Positions 1-5,898 of a stretch of 5,898 nucleotides of DNA are shown here, piece by piece (the first letter of the stretch is position 1; every line of letters starts with the position of its first letter). The stretch is from an uncultured Demequina sp. (GTDB lineage: Bacteria; Actinomycetota; Actinomycetes; Actinomycetales; Demequinaceae). The notes under the pieces were generated by a model that saw nothing but the letters and a program-made list of their open reading frames with translations, was not told the origin of the DNA and searched no databases. The translations under genes were made by a program, and so were the position numbers. The stretch lies in contig CALALQ010000228.1 in NCBI GenBank assembly GCA_937925595.1, forward strand, positions 1-5,898, given 5' to 3'.

Positions 1-10
1 GCGGTCGTCT

Positions 11-115
11 TCACCGCACAGGGTCTTTGTGCGGCGTCACGATAGTTGGCACGGACAGAACGTAACCCCGGACCTGATCATCCACGGCGCGAATAACGAT
101 CTGTCCACCCGGCAT
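11..115 (-). other. Short reading frame, possible remnant of a thioredoxin-fold/KaiB-like protein
   Basis: On the minus strand an ATG at 115-113 opens 34 codons ending in TGA at 13-11. The frame is bounded upstream by an in-frame TGA at 136-134. The second half contains VLSVPTIVTPHKDPVR. That resembles the segment around the conserved cis-proline of thioredoxin-fold proteins, and especially the (L/V)xTPTLV..PxPVRR stretch near the end of KaiB-like proteins. There is no Shine-Dalgarno sequence, and the length is about a third of a KaiB domain. If the match is real, this is a fragment of a broken gene. Resemblance over so few residues is weak and may be chance. Confidence 0.18.
14..34. repeat. 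Perfect 7-bp inverted repeat (hairpin)
   Basis: CCGCACA at 14-20 is complementary to TGTGCGG at 28-34 around a 7-nt loop. No run of T follows on either strand, so it does not look like a standard intrinsic terminator. It could be an operator half-site pair, a weak terminator for something to the left, or chance. Confidence 0.35.
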
Positions 116-272
116 TAGGCGTTGCGCGCCGCGTCACCATCGACGGCCAACAGACGTCTTCATGAGCGCGACGAGAAGCAGCGCGGGCGCCGACGCATTG
201 CTTAGACAGGTTCACACCGTCACTGCTGGAGAGCGTGTCGAAGGCTCGCTCCTCGCACCGCGAACGACTCGC

Positions 273-288
273 CGCCTCAGCGGAGGCG
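273..288. repeat. Perfect 6-bp hairpin with tetraloop in the kimA upstream region
   Basis: CGCCTC (273-278) pairs with GAGGCG (283-288) around the loop AGCG. It lies about 65 bases before the kimA start and upstream of the possible promoter at 327-355. If that promoter is right, it would be outside the transcript and so more likely a DNA site than an RNA structure. No T-tract follows. Confidence 0.3.
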
Positions 289-326
289 CACGTCACTCCG
301 CCGGCGCAGCACGTTCGGCCCGATCA

Positions 327-355
327 TTGTGTCTGAGCGCGCTTAGGCGTAGTGT
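327..355 (+). promoter_or_regulatory. Possible kimA promoter (TTGTGT - 17 nt - TAGTGT)
   Basis: TTGTGT (327-332) shares the TTG of a sigma-70-type -35 box. It is followed with ideal 17-base spacing by TAGTGT (350-355), which fits the actinobacterial -10 pattern TAnnnT. The expected transcription start would fall around 361-364, essentially on the GTG at 364. That would make the mRNA leaderless, a common arrangement in actinobacteria. This is inferred from sequence pattern only. Confidence 0.3.
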
Positions 356-2406
356 CGCGCGCCGTGACTGACGAAAGTCGCGACCCGGCGGACGAATCCA
401 CCCCGATCGCGAAACGCATCCTTCTGGGCGAGCCTCTCACGAGTGAACAGCTCGATGAGCAGGCGCTCCCCAAGCGCAGAGCACTGCCGATCTTCGCCTC
501 CGACGCGCTGTCGTCGGTGGCGTACGCCCCGCAGGAGCTCGTGATGATCCTCGCGATCGGAGGCAGTGCGCTCCTCGCCTTCGCCCCGCCCGTCGCGGCC
601 GCTGTCGTGGCGCTCCTGATCGTCGTCGTGCTCAGCTACCGGCAGCTCATCAAGGCGTATCCGTCGGGTGGCGGCGACTATGAGGTCGCCCGAACGAACC
701 TCGGCGAACGGGCCGGCGTGGTCGTGGCATCCGCCCTGCTCGTCGACTACATCCTGACCGTCGCGGTGTCGATCGCGTCGGGCGTCGACAACATCATCTC
801 GGCGCTCCCAGTGCTCGACCCGTGGCGGGTCGAGCTGGCGGTCGGTTTCGTCATCCTGATCGTCATCGTGAACCTGCGCGGGGTGCGGGAGGCGTCGACC
901 GCATTCGCGGTGCCCACGTACCTCTTCATCGGCTCGGTCGCCGTCATGATCGTCGTCGGCATCCTGCGATGGGTTGCCGGCGATCCGCCCACCGCCTCAA
1001 GCGCCGCTTATACCGTGCAGGCCGAACATCTCTCGCAGGCGGCGACGATCCTCCTCATCCTGCGGGCCTTCTCCAGCGGATGCTCGGCCCTCACCGGCGT
1101 CGAGGCGGTATCGAACGGCGTGCCCGCCTTCCGGATGCCGAAGGTGCGGAACGCCCAGAGCACGCTCGTGACCATGGGGGCGGTCGCGATCCTGCTGTTC
1201 TCGGGCCTGACGCTGCTGGCGCTCGTGACCGGCGTGCACTACGTCGAGAATCCGTGCCACCTTGTCGGTTTCGACTGCACGACCCCGCAGCCGTCGCTCA
1301 TGGCCCAAGTCGCGTCGGCCACCTTCGGGGCCGGGTCGGTCCCGTTCTTCGTCATCCAAGCCGCGACGGCCTGCGTGCTGCTGCTGGCGGCCAACACCGC
1401 GTTCAACGGGTTCCCGCTGCTGGGCTCCGTGCTCGCCCGCGACGGGTACGCCCCGAAGTCTCTCAACACCCGCGGCGACCGGCTTGTCTTCTCCAACGGG
1501 ATGATCGTCCTCGGCACCGCCGCGATCGCCGTGCTCGTGATCTTCCAGGCCCGCCTGACGACGCTCATCCAGCTCTACATCATCGGCGTGTTCGTGTCGT
1601 TCTCGATCGGCCAGCTCGGCATGGTGCGGCATTGGCGACGCGAGCTGCGACTGCTGTCCCGGGCGCACCGTGCTGAGCGCCGCGAGGCGAGAACCGGGCT
1701 TCTCATCAACGCGTTCGGCGCCGCGGCCACCGTACTCGTGCTCGCCATCGTCACCGTCACGAAGTTCACTCATGGCGCCTGGATGGTCTTCGTCGCCGTG
1801 CCGGTGCTCTCCGTGCTGATGATCGGTGTGCACCGGTACTACCGCGACGTCGAGCATGAGATCGGGATGGACGACGACGTGCGCTTCGGGTCCACCGGCG
1901 ATGTCGCGATCGTGCTGGTCAGCCACCTGCAGAAGCCCGCCGCCAAGGCGATCGACTACGCCCTCGCCGCCCGCCACGACACCACCATCGCGCTTCATAT
2001 CGAGGTGGACGCTCAGGATTCCGCTGAGCTGCAGGAGCAGTGGGAACTGCACGCGGTGCCGGTGCCGCTCGTGATCATCGAGTCACCGTTTCGTCAGTAC
2101 GCGGCGCCGGTCGCAAGATTCATCTCCCAGTACCGCGAGAAGCATGGGGCGTCCGTTGTCACCGTCTATCTGCCGCAGTACATCGTCGGCCACTGGTGGG
2201 AAACACTGCTGCACAACCGGCGAGCGCGACGCATCGCGCAGCAGCTCATGGTCGTCCACGGGGTCGCCATCACCCTCGTGCCGTGGCTGCTCGACTCCTC
2301 CGAGCTGATCTACGGCCGCCGCTCCCGCCCACTCCCCGGCGACGACCGCGCGGGCCGCCTCACCAGCTACGGCCTCGTTTCACACACGGACGAAGCGCGC
2401 GATTGA
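352..2406 (+). CDS. kimA: KimA-type potassium transporter (APC superfamily)
   Basis: Likely imports K+ across the cytoplasmic membrane, as proton-coupled KimA (formerly YdaO) does. The 684-aa product has a polar N-terminus (1-45) and about 12 hydrophobic segments between residues 48 and 495. Segment 1 carries the family signature ASDALSSVAYAPQE (49-62); its Asp51 and Tyr58 have the spacing of residues implicated in K+ binding in KimA. Also typical are PSGGGDYE (104-111), NLRGVRE (174-180), GVEAVSNGVP (249-258) and TAFNGFP (349-355). Residues ~505-684 form a cytoplasmic domain with ESPFRQY, GHWWETLLHN and a VPW near its end, as in KimA homologues. The GTG at 352 is preceded only by a weak, too-close AGGCG, so the GTG at 364 (protein starting MTDESRD) is a credible alternative start. 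KimA proteins elsewhere are inhibited by c-di-AMP; that is family knowledge and is not visible here. The substrate could differ, since APC permeases vary. Confidence 0.9.
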   Translation: MSRAVTDESRDPADESTPIAKRILLGEPLTSEQLDEQALPKRRALPIFASDALSSVAYAPQELVMILAIGGSALLAFAPPVAAAVVALLIVVVLSYRQLIKAYPSGGGDYEVARTNLGERAGVVVASALLVDYILTVAVSIASGVDNIISALPVLDPWRVELAVGFVILIVIVNLRGVREASTAFAVPTYLFIGSVAVMIVVGILRWVAGDPPTASSAAYTVQAEHLSQAATILLILRAFSSGCSALTGVEAVSNGVPAFRMPKVRNAQSTLVTMGAVAILLFSGLTLLALVTGVHYVENPCHLVGFDCTTPQPSLMAQVASATFGAGSVPFFVIQAATACVLLLAANTAFNGFPLLGSVLARDGYAPKSLNTRGDRLVFSNGMIVLGTAAIAVLVIFQARLTTLIQLYIIGVFVSFSIGQLGMVRHWRRELRLLSRAHRAERREARTGLLINAFGAAATVLVLAIVTVTKFTHGAWMVFVAVPVLSVLMIGVHRYYRDVEHEIGMDDDVRFGSTGDVAIVLVSHLQKPAAKAIDYALAARHDTTIALHIEVDAQDSAELQEQWELHAVPVPLVIIESPFRQYAAPVARFISQYREKHGASVVTVYLPQYIVGHWWETLLHNRRARRIAQQLMVVHGVAITLVPWLLDSSELIYGRRSRPLPGDDRAGRLTSYGLVSHTDEARD

Positions 2407-2468
2407 CGGCAGACGGTGCGGACAGTTGCGGGCCCGTCACCACCTCTCTGCCTGAACGTCACCGTCAA
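2403..2468. repeat. Spaced inverted repeat at the convergent gene ends
   Basis: TTGACGG (2403-2409) and CCGTCAA (2462-2468) form a 7-bp inverted repeat. A second one, GACGGTG (2412-2418) with CACCGTC (2460-2466), lies inside it, and the palindrome CGGGCCCG occupies 2429-2436. The arms are 41-52 bases apart and no T-tract follows, so this is not a standard intrinsic terminator. It is nevertheless the only structured sequence between kimA and the convergent GH3 remnant, whose stop codons are only about 30 bases apart. Confidence 0.2.
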
Positions 2469-2988
2469 GAGGCCCAGGGAACTCCTCCTTCGCAGTGATG
2501 ACGCGCCTTGCCGCAAGATCAACCTTCGCGGCCAACGCAGGGTCCTCGCGAGCAGCCCGCAGCACCGCTCGGTACATCGGCGGGAAGGCTTCGGCGTCGG
2601 CCGACACGAGCAGCAGGTCTACGCCCGCCCGGATCGAAAGAATCGCGCGGGCACCCAGACTCCAATCGGCGACCTGTGCTGTGGCAGAAAGGTCGTCCGT
2701 CATGACGACGCCGTGAAAGTGGAGAGCACGCCGCAAGAGGTCTGTCACTACCGTGGCGGAGAATGCTGCCGGAGCACTTAGGTCAATACGCCGGTATACA
2801 GCCGTTGACACCATGACGATCCCCGTCCCGCGAGCGAGCAGCTCTCGGTATGTGTCCACGTCCGGGGAGTTTTGCCCCACCTGCGTGTCGACGACGTGGG
2901 GCTCGAAGTCTGTGTTCGCAGTGACTCGTCCAAGCCCAGGGAAGTGCTTGAAGGTCGGCAGGATGCCGGCCGCTCTATACGTCGGTCC
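2437..2988 (-). pseudogene. 5'-truncated glycoside hydrolase family 3 (NagZ-like beta-N-acetylhexosaminidase)
   Basis: An open frame of 183 codons runs from an in-frame TAA at 2991-2989 to TGA at 2439-2437. Homology begins at once: GILPTFKHFPGLGRVT and NTD lie within the first 27 codons, matching the K-H-F-P-G motif in the middle of GH3 catalytic barrels. VVMTDDLSA follows about 70 codons later, and its Asp pair (codons ~98-99) includes the catalytic nucleophile position. The tail, with RAGVDLLLVSAD and AARRVI, is typical of the end of the barrel. Family members of this kind are roughly 350-400 aa and often exported lipoproteins that cleave N-acetylglucosamine from cell-wall fragments. The N-terminal half, including any signal peptide, is missing. 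The first in-frame GTG is at 2880, after the KHFPG motif, so a start there could not give a working enzyme. The frame is otherwise intact, which suggests a recent truncation. It lies 4 bases past the ATPase stop. Confidence 0.85.
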
Positions 2989-2992
2989 TTAG

Positions 2993-4834
2993 TTACTGGG
3001 CACCGGCGCTCAGGGCCCTCAAGGCGTACAGGATCGTGGTCAGGTCGACCGCTTCCTGTAGGAGCGCGCCGGCCACCGCGGGAATCGCGCCGGTTGTCGC
3101 GACCAGCATGAGTCCGACGCTCAGCGTGATGCCGATCCAGATCGCCGTGAGGGCTACACGCACCGTGTGCCTGCCGACGGACATCGCGGTGACGATCGCG
3201 TCGAGAGAGTCGACTAGAAGAACGACGTCAGCGGCTTCGCCTGCTGCCGTTGCGCCACGGGCTCCCATCGCAACGCCCACGTCGGCGGCCGCGAGCACAG
3301 GCGCGTCGTTGACCCCGTCCCCCACCATCATCATCGGTCTCGGCATGAGTGCGGCAGCGAGCTGGACCTTCTCGCTCGGCAGCAGTTCGGCGTGGACCTC
3401 GCTGATTCCGACCCGGTTCGCGACTGCGGTGGCTGTGCTCTGGGCGTCGCCGGTGAGCATCACGACGCGCTCGACGCCGTGTAAGGTCATCCATTCCACG
3501 ACGCGCTGCGACTCCGCGCGGGGTTCGTCAGCAACGATGATCGTTCCCCCGAAGTGACCATCCACCCCGACGTACACGACTCCGTCTGTCGTCGTCTGGC
3601 TCGTGTGTGCCAGGTCAGGAACGACGGACTCGACGTAGGCGGACTTACCGACAACGACGCGATGGTCCCCAAAGGTCCCGGTCACGCCGTTCGTCGCGAC
3701 TTCGGTGGCGTCATCGGCGGAGAGAAGACGGAGACCCCGCATCTCCGCGTCGCGACGTATCGTGTCGGCGAATGCGTGGGAGGAGTACTGCTCCGCCGAA
3801 GCAGCCAAGCGCAGCAGCTCGTCCGGGTCGAGGCCGGACGCGGGCCGGACTGACACCAACCGCGGGCGTCCCTCCGTCAGCGTGCCGGTCTTGTCGAAAG
3901 CAACGGACCGTACTCGCGAGAGCTGCTCGACGACGGCGCCGCTCTTCAGAATCACGCCGGACTTCGCCGCCCGCGACAGTCCTGCAAGGAACGCGACGGG
4001 CGCCGCGATCAGCAGCGGGCACGGTGTGGCGAGTACAAGCACCTCGGCGAAGCGAGAAGGAGCGCCGGAAACCGCCCAAGCGATCACCGCCAAGACCAGC
4101 GCTACCGCCGTGAACGGAATGGCGAACTGGTCGGCCAGCCGCACGACCGGCGCACGGCTCTGCTGCGCTTCTCGCACGAGCGCGACGATCTGCTGGTACT
4201 GGCTCTCCTCGCTCCGATGCACCGCCCGGATCACGACCGCGCGTGTCCCGTTGATCGCTCCAGAGAGCACCTCTTCACCCTCGACGCGGACGACCGGAAG
4301 GCTCTCCCCCGTCAACGATGACTCATCGAACGTGGCGTCGGCGGTGATGAGCGTGCCGTCCACGGGCACGACTTCGGAAGGGCGCACGAGTAGCAGGTCC
4401 CCCACGTTGATGTCATCAACCGCGCAATCGTCGACTCGGTCGGTCCGGTCTGAGGTCTTCGTCACGCGATGCGCGGTGCGCGGCGCACGGTTCATCAAGT
4501 CGGTCAGATCGGCTCGTGCCCGACGGCTCGCGAACTCTTCGAGCGCACGACCTCCCGCGAGCATGAGGACGACGATCAGCGACGCGAGGTACTCGCCGAC
4601 GGCGAGTGTCGCGGCCATCGCGACGACGGCGAGAACGTCGAGGCCGACATGCCCCCTCAGCACGTCACGGACCATCCCGGCGATGGTCCAGGCCACGAAC
4701 AGGCTGACGAACGCTGTTGCGGCTGCCCGCGCCGCGCCCGCCATCCCCATGAGGTGAAGTATGAGCACGACCACGAGCACGGTGCCCGAGAGGGCGATCG
4801 CCGCGTAGCTTCTGAGCGCTTCCCGCAACGTCAT
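2993..4834 (-). CDS. P1B-type heavy-metal-translocating P-type ATPase with TPCP motif
   Basis: A complete 613-aa membrane pump that probably exports a transition metal using ATP. It has no N-terminal metal-binding domain. Hydrophobic segments lie near residues 10-28, 33-57, 63-80, 82-99, 237-257 and 262-286, with two more at 557-606, giving the 8-helix P1B plan. Visible motifs are TGES (175-178, actuator domain), TPCP (270-273, transport site), DKTGT (314-318, phosphorylated Asp314), MLTGD (459-463) and GDGVNDAP (505-512). The last helix has QEAVD (593-597), matching the QExxD I recall for the TPC-type P1B-5 group, which has been linked to Ni/Fe. No hemerythrin tail follows, so the metal is uncertain. 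The ATP-binding HP motif reads SSHAFA (351-356), with Ala in place of Pro. The ATG at 4834 overlaps the upstream ATPase stop as ATGA. The frame stays open for 144 codons upstream, but that translation is Arg-rich and antisense-like, so it is not coding. Translation is probably coupled to the upstream gene. Confidence 0.9.
   Translation of the reverse strand: MTLREALRSYAAIALSGTVLVVVLILHLMGMAGAARAAATAFVSLFVAWTIAGMVRDVLRGHVGLDVLAVVAMAATLAVGEYLASLIVVLMLAGGRALEEFASRRARADLTDLMNRAPRTAHRVTKTSDRTDRVDDCAVDDINVGDLLLVRPSEVVPVDGTLITADATFDESSLTGESLPVVRVEGEEVLSGAINGTRAVVIRAVHRSEESQYQQIVALVREAQQSRAPVVRLADQFAIPFTAVALVLAVIAWAVSGAPSRFAEVLVLATPCPLLIAAPVAFLAGLSRAAKSGVILKSGAVVEQLSRVRSVAFDKTGTLTEGRPRLVSVRPASGLDPDELLRLAASAEQYSSHAFADTIRRDAEMRGLRLLSADDATEVATNGVTGTFGDHRVVVGKSAYVESVVPDLAHTSQTTTDGVVYVGVDGHFGGTIIVADEPRAESQRVVEWMTLHGVERVVMLTGDAQSTATAVANRVGISEVHAELLPSEKVQLAAALMPRPMMMVGDGVNDAPVLAAADVGVAMGARGATAAGEAADVVLLVDSLDAIVTAMSVGRHTVRVALTAIWIGITLSVGLMLVATTGAIPAVAGALLQEAVDLTTILYALRALSAGAQ
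4831..4834 (-). promoter_or_regulatory. ATGA stop/start overlap coupling two ATPase genes
   Basis: On the minus strand the four bases ATGA hold both the TGA that ends the MgtA-like ATPase and the ATG that begins the TPCP ATPase. Upstream of the ATG there is only a weak GGACGG. Initiation of the second gene therefore probably relies on ribosomes terminating on the first, which tends to keep the two pumps at a fixed ratio. Confidence 0.75.
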
Positions 4835-5898
4835 GATCCGTCCGGTCTTGTTCGGCGCAGCCGGCCCCGTTCGATTCGCGTCCAGAAGATTCCTTTGGCG
4901 ATCTCGTTCGCGATCAGGTAGACGAACACCACACCCGCGACCGCCGCGAGGAGCTCGCCGGGAAGCGCGACCAGGGAAAGCGCGGGAGCAGCCGGTGAGT
5001 AAGGCAGCCACAACGTCACGGCGATCACCAGAAGGCTTGTGAGGATCAGACCGCTCGCGGGCCTGCTCTTGAAGATGGAAAGGCGTGTGCGCAGCACGAG
5101 CAATACGCCGACTTCGGTCAGGACGGAGCCCACGAACCACGCGGTGCGGAACTCTGGCGCATCTGCAGTGAACGCAAGCCGCAAGAGGGCGAATGTCGCG
5201 AGATCGAAGACGCTCGACAGTGCGCCGAACACGATCATGAACGTTCGGATGAGCCTGATGTCCCACTTCTCCGGGCGGGTGACGCGTTCGTCATCTACTG
5301 CATCGGTGGCGATCGTCATCGCCGGCGCATCGGAGAGCAGGTTCACCGCGAGAATCTGGCTTGCGAGAAGTGGCAGGAAGGGCAGCACCGGTGCCGCGAT
5401 GGCCATGCTGAGCATGTTGCCGAAGTTGGCACTCGTCGTGACAGAGATGTACTTCATCGTGTTCTGGAACGTGCGGCGCCCCTGCCTGACACCCTCGAGT
5501 GTCACTTCGAGGTTCTTGTCGAGCAGCACGATCGACGCGGACTGCTTCGCAACCGACACGGCGGTGTTGACCGTGAGCCCGACGTCCGCAGCGCGCAGGG
5601 GCGGCGCATCGTTGATCCCGTCCCCCAGGTAGCCGGTGACGTGACCGGCTCGCCGATAGGCTCGGATGACGCGCTCTTTCTGTACGGGATTCATCTCGCA
5701 GAACACGTAGGCGCTCTCAACCGCGACGGAGAGGGCTTCGTCGCCTGCCCGGTCCACGTCGACGCCGGTGTAGACGATGCTGGTGGGAAGTCCGATCTGC
5801 TCGGCGACGTGGGATGCGACGAGCCGGTTGTCGCCGGTGACCATGCGGATGGTCACGCCGATCGCTGCAAGCCGCGCCACGAGTTCTGCCGCGTCCTC
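4831..5898 (-). CDS. mgtA: MgtA-like (P3B) magnesium-translocating P-type ATPase, C-terminal part
   Basis: The gene runs off the right edge; 355 C-terminal residues are visible, ending at TGA 4833-4831. They begin in the P-domain with TIRMVTGDN (visible 16-24), then MNPVQKERV, and YLGDGINDAPPLRAADVG (visible 90-107), the hinge of P-type ATPases. Next come VAKQSASIVLLDKNL and RQGRRTFQNTMKYI, both typical of MgtA/MgtB-like pumps. About six membrane helices follow. The TM5-TM6 region includes FGNMLSMAIAAPVLPFLP and NLLSDAPAMTIATD, whose Asp sits where MgtA and H+-ATPases have a transport-site acid. RPEKWD also matches MgtA relatives. MgtA proteins import Mg2+ under low Mg2+. The NLLSD subgroup is usually annotated the same way, but its substrate is less well tested, and H+ or another cation is possible. 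The phosphorylation (DKTGT) and actuator regions lie outside the window, as does the promoter of this two-gene operon. Confidence 0.85.
   Translation of the reverse strand, partial: EDAAELVARLAAIGVTIRMVTGDNRLVASHVAEQIGLPTSIVYTGVDVDRAGDEALSVAVESAYVFCEMNPVQKERVIRAYRRAGHVTGYLGDGINDAPPLRAADVGLTVNTAVSVAKQSASIVLLDKNLEVTLEGVRQGRRTFQNTMKYISVTTSANFGNMLSMAIAAPVLPFLPLLASQILAVNLLSDAPAMTIATDAVDDERVTRPEKWDIRLIRTFMIVFGALSSVFDLATFALLRLAFTADAPEFRTAWFVGSVLTEVGVLLVLRTRLSIFKSRPASGLILTSLLVIAVTLWLPYSPAAPALSLVALPGELLAAVAGVVFVYLIANEIAKGIFWTRIERGRLRRTRPDGS

Larger units (their letters stand above)
1..351. other. Gene-poor left flank of kimA
   Basis: No reading frame here looks like a real, complete gene. The longer frames (plus 162-371, minus 78-296) are Arg/Ser/Ala-rich translations with no recognisable motif and no ribosome-binding site. 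The stretch contains two perfect hairpins, a split direct repeat (TTAGGCGT, then GCGCGCCG), a 34-codon minus-strand frame and a possible promoter; each is listed separately. I looked for the c-di-AMP (ydaO-type) riboswitch that often precedes kimA genes and did not recognise its conserved segments. The region may be a decayed gene plus the kimA promoter region. Confidence 0.5.
115..364 (+). repeat. Split direct repeat TTAGGCGT...GCGCGCCG
   Basis: TTAGGCGT at 115-122 is followed after one base by GCGCGCCG (124-131). The same two blocks recur at 343-350 and 357-364, separated there by six bases. The second copy spans the kimA start region. The copies are about 228 bases apart. GC-rich octamers recur easily by chance, but the paired order is notable. 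The cause could be a duplicated regulatory element or a small-scale duplication. Confidence 0.25.

Noticed and set aside
78..296. Minus-strand 72-codon frame in the left flank
   Set aside because: No motif, no clear start signal, and composition typical of non-coding GC-rich DNA.
200..351. c-di-AMP (ydaO-type) riboswitch upstream of kimA
   Set aside because: Expected from the gene's family, but the conserved segments of that riboswitch were not recognisable by eye.
162..371. Plus-strand 69-codon frame before kimA
   Set aside because: Arg/Ser/Ala-rich translation, no ribosome-binding site or motif, and it runs into the kimA start in another frame.
997..2052. Minus-strand open frame of 351 codons
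   Set aside because: It lies antisense to kimA, rich in Glu/Arg/Gly/His, with no recognisable domain. It is a GC shadow.
2407..2470. Intrinsic bidirectional terminator between kimA and the GH3 remnant
   Set aside because: The inverted repeats are short and widely spaced, and no T-tract follows on either strand.
2437..2880. Treating GTG 2880 as the true start of a small complete gene
   Set aside because: GH3 homology (KHFPGLGRVT, NTD) continues in frame upstream of 2880 to about 2976, so the GTG is internal and the gene is a truncated fragment.
3705..4757. Plus-strand open frame of 350 codons
   Set aside because: It is antisense to the P-type ATPase, very rich in Ser/Thr/Arg/Ala, and has no motif. 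It is a shadow caused by high GC.
4835..5266. N-terminal extension of the TPCP ATPase to a start at 5266 (757 aa)
   Set aside because: The extra 144 codons translate to an Arg/Pro-rich sequence without membrane segments or metal-binding motifs, and they overlap the MgtA-like coding region in another frame. The ATG at 4834 fits the family start and the ATGA overlap.

Overview
The window is GC-rich with heavy use of GTG/ATG starts and G/C third positions, which points to an actinobacterium. A Microbacterium-like member of the Microbacteriaceae is my guess from general style, not from any marker gene. The content is dominated by inorganic-ion transport.

Layout: (1) 1-351 has no convincing gene. 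It holds two small perfect hairpins, a split direct repeat, one very short minus-strand reading frame that may be a protein remnant, and a possible promoter at its right edge. (2) 352-2406 (+) encodes a complete KimA-type APC-superfamily potassium transporter with a cytoplasmic C-terminal domain. (3) 2437-2988 (-) is the C-terminal half of a glycoside hydrolase family 3 (NagZ-like beta-N-acetylhexosaminidase) protein whose 5' half is missing; it is convergent with kimA. (4) 2993-4834 (-) encodes a complete 613-aa P1B-type metal ATPase with a TPCP transport motif and no soluble metal-binding domain. (5) 4831-5898 (-) is the C-terminal 355 residues of an MgtA-like (P3B) P-type ATPase that continues past the right edge. 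Its stop overlaps the next start as ATGA.

The two ATPases are almost certainly one transcription unit read from right to left, with the MgtA-like pump first and the TPCP pump translationally coupled to it. Together with the facing KimA-type K+ importer they look like a cation-homeostasis block (K+, Mg2+, transition metal). The truncated GH3 gene, cut only a few bases from the ATPase stop codon, suggests this block was joined to an older chromosomal gene by recombination. No CRISPR array, tRNA, rRNA, insertion sequence or recognisable riboswitch was seen. I found no clearly new system. The most unusual points are the coupled P3B/P1B ATPase pair, the TPCP ATPase without a hemerythrin tail, and the rearrangement junction near 2976-2995.
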